Shown piece after piece: positions 60,195 through 64,000 of a stretch of 64,000 bases of DNA (positions are counted from its first letter, which is position 1; each line of letters opens with the position of its first letter). A program made the position numbers and the translations under genes. Below the pieces are notes generated by a model that was not told the DNA's origin, ran no database searches, and worked only from the letters and a program-made list of their open reading frames with translations. The DNA lies in assembly GCA_029339195.1 (NCBI GenBank), contig JAPTJF010000269.1, positions 1 to 64,000 on the forward strand, in the 5' to 3' direction. This DNA is from Micractinium sp. NFX-FRZ. Lineage: Eukaryota > Chlorophyta > Trebouxiophyceae > Chlorellales > Chlorellaceae.

Positions 60195-60521
60195 ATCTCT
60201 CCTGGCCACAACGACTCGCATGCAGTTGCAAGGAGGCGAAAATTGGTGCAGAGGGAGCGGGCAAGGGTCGTGTGGGCCGCTGACAGACGGAACTTCGAGC
60301 ACAAGAATTTACGATCAAACAGATGGTGCGCGTGTGGAGCGGGAGGCTTGTTCCGAGCCGGCGTGCTGTGCTGTGCAGCAGGGACGGTCGGCTCCGCCCA
60401 AAGCTGCCCTCCCGTGCCGTGGACCGCTACGGCGGCAGGTGGAGGACCTGTCGGGCCTCCCTGGCGACCTTGAGCGGACAACCGGCAGTGCACACGCCTG
60501 GCAGGGCTTCGCCCGAGCACT
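60195..60521. promoter_or_regulatory. Divergent promoter, TsaD / HMG-SAND genes
   Basis: 327 bp between the two ATGs. No coding sequence is supported; it holds both promoters and 5' UTRs. Confidence 0.5.
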
Positions 60522-61582
60522 ATGAGCGCACAAGCCACCATCCGTGCGCTTTTGGAGGAGACCGAGCGCAAGCTGACTGCCAGTAGACCTAACCCGCCAG
60601 TCTCAGCTCGCGACCTTTTCAAGGCATCGCTGTTGCGGTGCGGCTGGGGTGGGCCGGGCGTTGATTGTCTGTGATAATAGGCTGCTTGACTCGTGGATGC
60701 GTGTTGCACGCCCAGCACCGTGCAACGGCCGCTGCCCTGCCCCGACACCTCCCCACGTCCGGGCAAGCCTGCCTGTGCCCTATTATTTGCCCCACCTCCC
60801 TTACGTGTAGCGAGTACAAAATCACTGAGACGAGGGAGACGGCAAGCCAAATCAATGGTGCCGTCGACAAGGTGGGATTTAACCAGTGGTTGCGCGGTAC
60901 CTGCCGGCGCCAGTGTAGCCCCGCCCCCGCCTGTCCCTGCCTGCTTTGCCCAAACAGGCAACGTGTGCCACCTGGGTATCGACACGGCCTTGCTGACCCA
61001 CCCCTGCAACACCTGAGCGCGCCCTCTCATCTGCCGGTTGTCTGTCGCAGGCGTGGTCAGGGCTGGGCCCAGAGGAGCGCGGCCCGTTTGACCAGCATGC
61101 AGCGGCGGACCACCGGCGGTATGCCGAGGAGCAGCGCATCTTTGACGAGATGCAGGTGGGTGCAGTTGTGGGCACTCGACCATGATTTTAACCTCGTCAC
61201 ACAGCAGTGAACACCTCGTGGAGCGTCAGAATAGAAATGCTTCAGTGGGGTAGAGGGGTACAGCGCTCGAGTGCGGCCTGCAGACGGCGGCTGCATGCCC
61301 GCGCCTGGCTGGTGCATGGATGCCACCTGGTGGGAATGACCCAACCGCACGCTGCCGGTGGACGGGTGCAGCACATGACATAAGCCATGCATGCACAAAG
61401 GGGCTACCGCTGGACGTTTCCTCAACCCATCCCCGCTGCGCGCTGGGCTCATGTGCCTGCCTCTCCTGCCTCTGCCCCACGTCCTTCCCACAGGTCCAGT
61501 ACAGCAGGCTGAGGGAGCTTGCTAAGTCTCAGGGTGTGGAGCTGCCAGCAAGCGCGCACCAGGCAGCAAGCCAGCAGCCGCC

Positions 61583-61617
<35 letters not shown>

Positions 61618-63922
61618 CACAGCCGCAGGCACAGCCGCAGCGGTATCAACAGTATCAGCAGCAAACACCACAGCAGCAGATGCAGGTGCAGGTGCAGCAG
61701 CAGCAGCTGCTTCTGCAGCAGACGTCTGCGGCGCAGCAGGTGTCTCCATCGCAGGGGCAGTACCACCGCGCCCAGCTGGCAGACCTGCAGCAGCAGTACC
61801 AGCAGCAGCTGCAGCAGGCGCAGGCAGCCGTCGCGCACCTGCCCGCTGTCCTGCAGCACGCATACATGGAGCGGCAGCGGCAGGCGCTGCAGCAGCAGTA
61901 CCAGCAGCAGCAGGATGCGGTGCAGGCGCGGGTGCAGCAGGCGCTGGCGCTACTGGCCCGCCAAGCGCAACCGCAGCCGCAGCCCCTGCCACCACAGCCT
62001 CAGCCGGCGCCGCCACAACAGCAACAGCAGCAGCTGCCGGCGCCGCGACAGCAACAACGTCAGCAGCAGTGGCAGCAGTTCCAGGAGCAGCAGCAGGCCT
62101 GGCAGCGAAAGCCGCCGCCGCCGCAGCAGCCGCAGCAGCAGCAGCAGGCTGAGGCGCAGGAGCACTTGCAGGGGCAGGAGGAGGAGGAGGGAGACGATCT
62201 GCCTCGCCTGCCCAAGGGTGTCCCCGCACAGGTAAGTGCTGTGGGGGTGGCAGCCGCCTTTTGCTCTGGCAGATTCAGGCAGCAGCGGTGTGCCTGCACA
62301 TGTGAGCGGTCTGGGATTGGATGTTGCCTTGTGCGGGCAGCTGGAGGCATCAGCGCTGGCACCTGCCTGGGCAAAGAGCCCTTGCAGGCAGCAGCCCCTG
62401 CATGCCTTTTGGCACAGACACGCTCAAAGTTGCAGTGTACCATCGTGCCTACTACCGTGCAATCAACCCGTACTCCCCTGCAGATCGAGGTGGCATGCCA
62501 GGGCATCAATGGCACGATGAGCGTGCTGGCGCAGACGGTGGCCTGCCAGTGCCAGGAATGCCTCACGCTGCCGCCCAAGGATCGGGTGTACACCTGTCCC
62601 CAGGTGCGGCCAGGTGGCGTTGCGTTGCTTGCTTTGTGTTGGAGGAGGCATGCCGGCTTGGGTGGGTGCTGGAGCGGAGGCTGGGGTGGGTGCTGGGGCT
62701 GGTAACGTTCAAGCAGCAGAGGCATGCACAGGCGTGTGCGTTGCACTGCTTCCCATCCTGCCATGGCCTCACCCCACACGGTGCGCTCCCTGTTCCCTCC
62801 TCCCTTACCTTGCTCGCAGTGGGAGCAGCACACAGGGTGAGTGGGTGGTGGGGCATGCATTGGAGAGGCGGGGGCAGTGGCAGGACGTGCGGGCAGCAGC
62901 AGCGCATGCGAACGGGTGCAGCCGGCCTCTCTGCTTCCCTCCTCCGTCACTCGTTGCGGCATGCTGCATCGTGATGTTCTCTTTGCTGCACCACCTGCAA
63001 TCACACTGGGCTGCAGGGCATCCAACGCCAAGAAGTGGAAGACCAGCATCAAGGTGGGCCGACCTGGTGGCCAGGGGAAGGCGAGGGGTTACCGCAGTCG
63101 GGCCTGGCAGGGGCCCAGGGAGAGCGTGCAGGGCAGGCGTGGGAGCAGCGTGCCGGCGCAAGGAAAGGGCCCCGCGTGTCTACCATCCACAGCACAACTC
63201 ATGCAGCCGAAGGGCAGAGGCGTGCGAGGCAACCTGGCAGCAGCATGCCAGCTCACCAATGCCAAAACGCCTGCTGCCCCCACCGCTGCTTGCTGTGGCA
63301 GGTCCGGCCCGGCGGCGCGCCCGGCGTGCCGGTCAACAGCAACGGCATGCAGGTGGGCAAGTGGCTGGAGCTGCACGGAGTGAACTACAGCCGGCCGCCA
63401 GGTGGCAGGTGAGGCGCCAGCAGGGCGCCACAGTGGCGCCAGCAGGGCAGCGCACGCTGTGGTTTGGATGCTGGCCGCCCTTGGGTGCCGCTGCTACTTG
63501 CATGCCTGGCCGCAATCTTGCATGGCTTCCCTGCTGCATGACTTCCGTGCCATCAGTTTGCCGCTTGGGGCGGCCATGTCCTGATGACACCGCCCTGCCT
63601 TCCTTTCTCCTTGCTTAGCACTCACAAGCAGCCTGGGATGATCCAACCAATCTACCGCACCAACCTGCCTGCCCCCACAGGATGCCCATCAAAGTGCTTG
63701 CCATTATGCCTGCGCTCCCTGCCCCCCGCCGCCTTTAGTACTCACTGGCGCGCAGCCTGGGTTGAACACACACCAACCTTCCAACTTTGCTGCCCCCACA
63801 GGATGCCCATCGACTACTCCCGCCCGCGTGAGGGACTACTCAAGGTGGCGCCAGCCGCTGGCGCCAGCAGGCCGCCGCTGCCGGACAAGACGTACACGTC
63901 GGAGCGCATCCAAAAGATGCAG
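60522..63922 (+). CDS. HMG-box-like / polyglutamine / SAND-like DNA-binding protein, 3' end beyond window
   Basis: Nine exons agree in phase: 60522-60637, 60811-60871, 61051-61155, 61494-62231, 62484-62603, 62820-62836 (17 nt), 63017-63053, 63302-63408, 63802-63922; 474 residues so far, with a donor at 63923. Residues ~28-105 resemble an HMG box (SARDLFKASL, DKAWSGLGPEERGPFDQHAA, RRYAEEQRIFDEM). Residues ~105-330 are Gln-rich with CAG runs of up to 11. Residues ~341-420 read IEVACQGINGTMSVL, CQCQECLTLPPKDRVYTCPQ, WEQHTGGASNAKKWKTSIKV and VGKWLELHG. A Cys cluster followed by H-x-G and KKWK-x-SI is typical of SAND/ULT-type DNA-binding domains (KDWK motif). A nuclear chromatin or transcription role is inferred. 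The HMG call is weaker than the SAND-like call. Confidence 0.75.
63616..63822 (+). repeat. Duplicated acceptor and exon start in the HMG-SAND gene
   Basis: The 21 nt at 63670-63690 and 63791-63811 (ending in CAG acceptor then GATGCCCATC) are identical, within longer similar flanks starting near 63616 and 63735. Only the second leads into an open exon. Confidence 0.85.
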
Positions 63923-64000
63923 GTGGGGGGAGGCGGTTGGCCCCAATGGCTCATTGGCTTGCTCCCGTGCTGTGCAGCTCGGTGGTGGTTGCCCTCACCC

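Overview
The window is nuclear DNA of a green alga, most likely a coccoid trebouxiophyte (Chlorella-type). It is very GC-rich. Its genes are cut into many short exons with GT-AG introns, some of them GC-AG. TGTAA-type polyadenylation signals lie after several stops, introns and coding tails carry CAG/CCTG-type repeats, and one gene has a PPR-SmR-cyclin layout known from green algae. Nothing bacterial, viral or transposon-like was recognised. Exon chains were built by hand from splice sites. Where I say that phases agree, I checked every junction modulo 3.

Layout. (1) <1-3583 minus: UPF0183/PHAF1-type autophagy protein, 3' end outside the window. (2) 4252-9370 plus: glutamate-rich protein whose last exons encode a divergent histone H2B. 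(3) 10629-13301 plus: group-I-like bZIP factor with no visible leucine zipper. (4) 14392-17831 minus: RIB72/EFHC1-type axonemal protein with three DM10 domains. (5) 18860-20441 minus: mitochondrial glycine cleavage H protein. (6) 20591-22626 plus: class-II glutamine-amidotransferase-like protein, divergent from (5) across 149 bp. (7) 24102-28820 minus: serine/histidine-type PLP decarboxylase. (8) about 30198-30890 plus: small unknown protein. (9) 32083-37707 minus: organelle-type RNase III with a very long N-terminal region. (10) 37930-40635 plus: protein with two UBZ4-like zinc fingers, a SAM domain and polyglutamine. (11) 41746-55718 minus: a 38-exon gene for an OPR-RAP-linker-PPR-SmR-cyclin protein of about 1906 residues. 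(12) 56466-60194 minus: organellar TsaD/Qri7-type tRNA t6A synthase. (13) 60522->63922 plus: HMG-box-like, polyglutamine and SAND-like protein, 3' end outside the window.

Themes. Three genes point to organelle RNA or tRNA metabolism: RNase III, the OPR/PPR protein and TsaD. Two are organelle-linked metabolism: the H protein and the decarboxylase that supplies ethanolamine. Four look nuclear: H2B, bZIP, UBZ-SAM and HMG-SAND. Neighbours are often head-to-head over 150-670 bp. No operon-like functional grouping is evident.

The points most worth checking are the giant OPR-RAP-PPR-SmR-cyclin gene; the H2B with an acidic extension and an Arg where the ubiquitinated Lys normally sits; a perfect 30-bp hairpin inside an intron of the RNase III gene; and a recurring pattern in which an exon edge with its splice site is duplicated inside the adjoining intron (six cases in this window).
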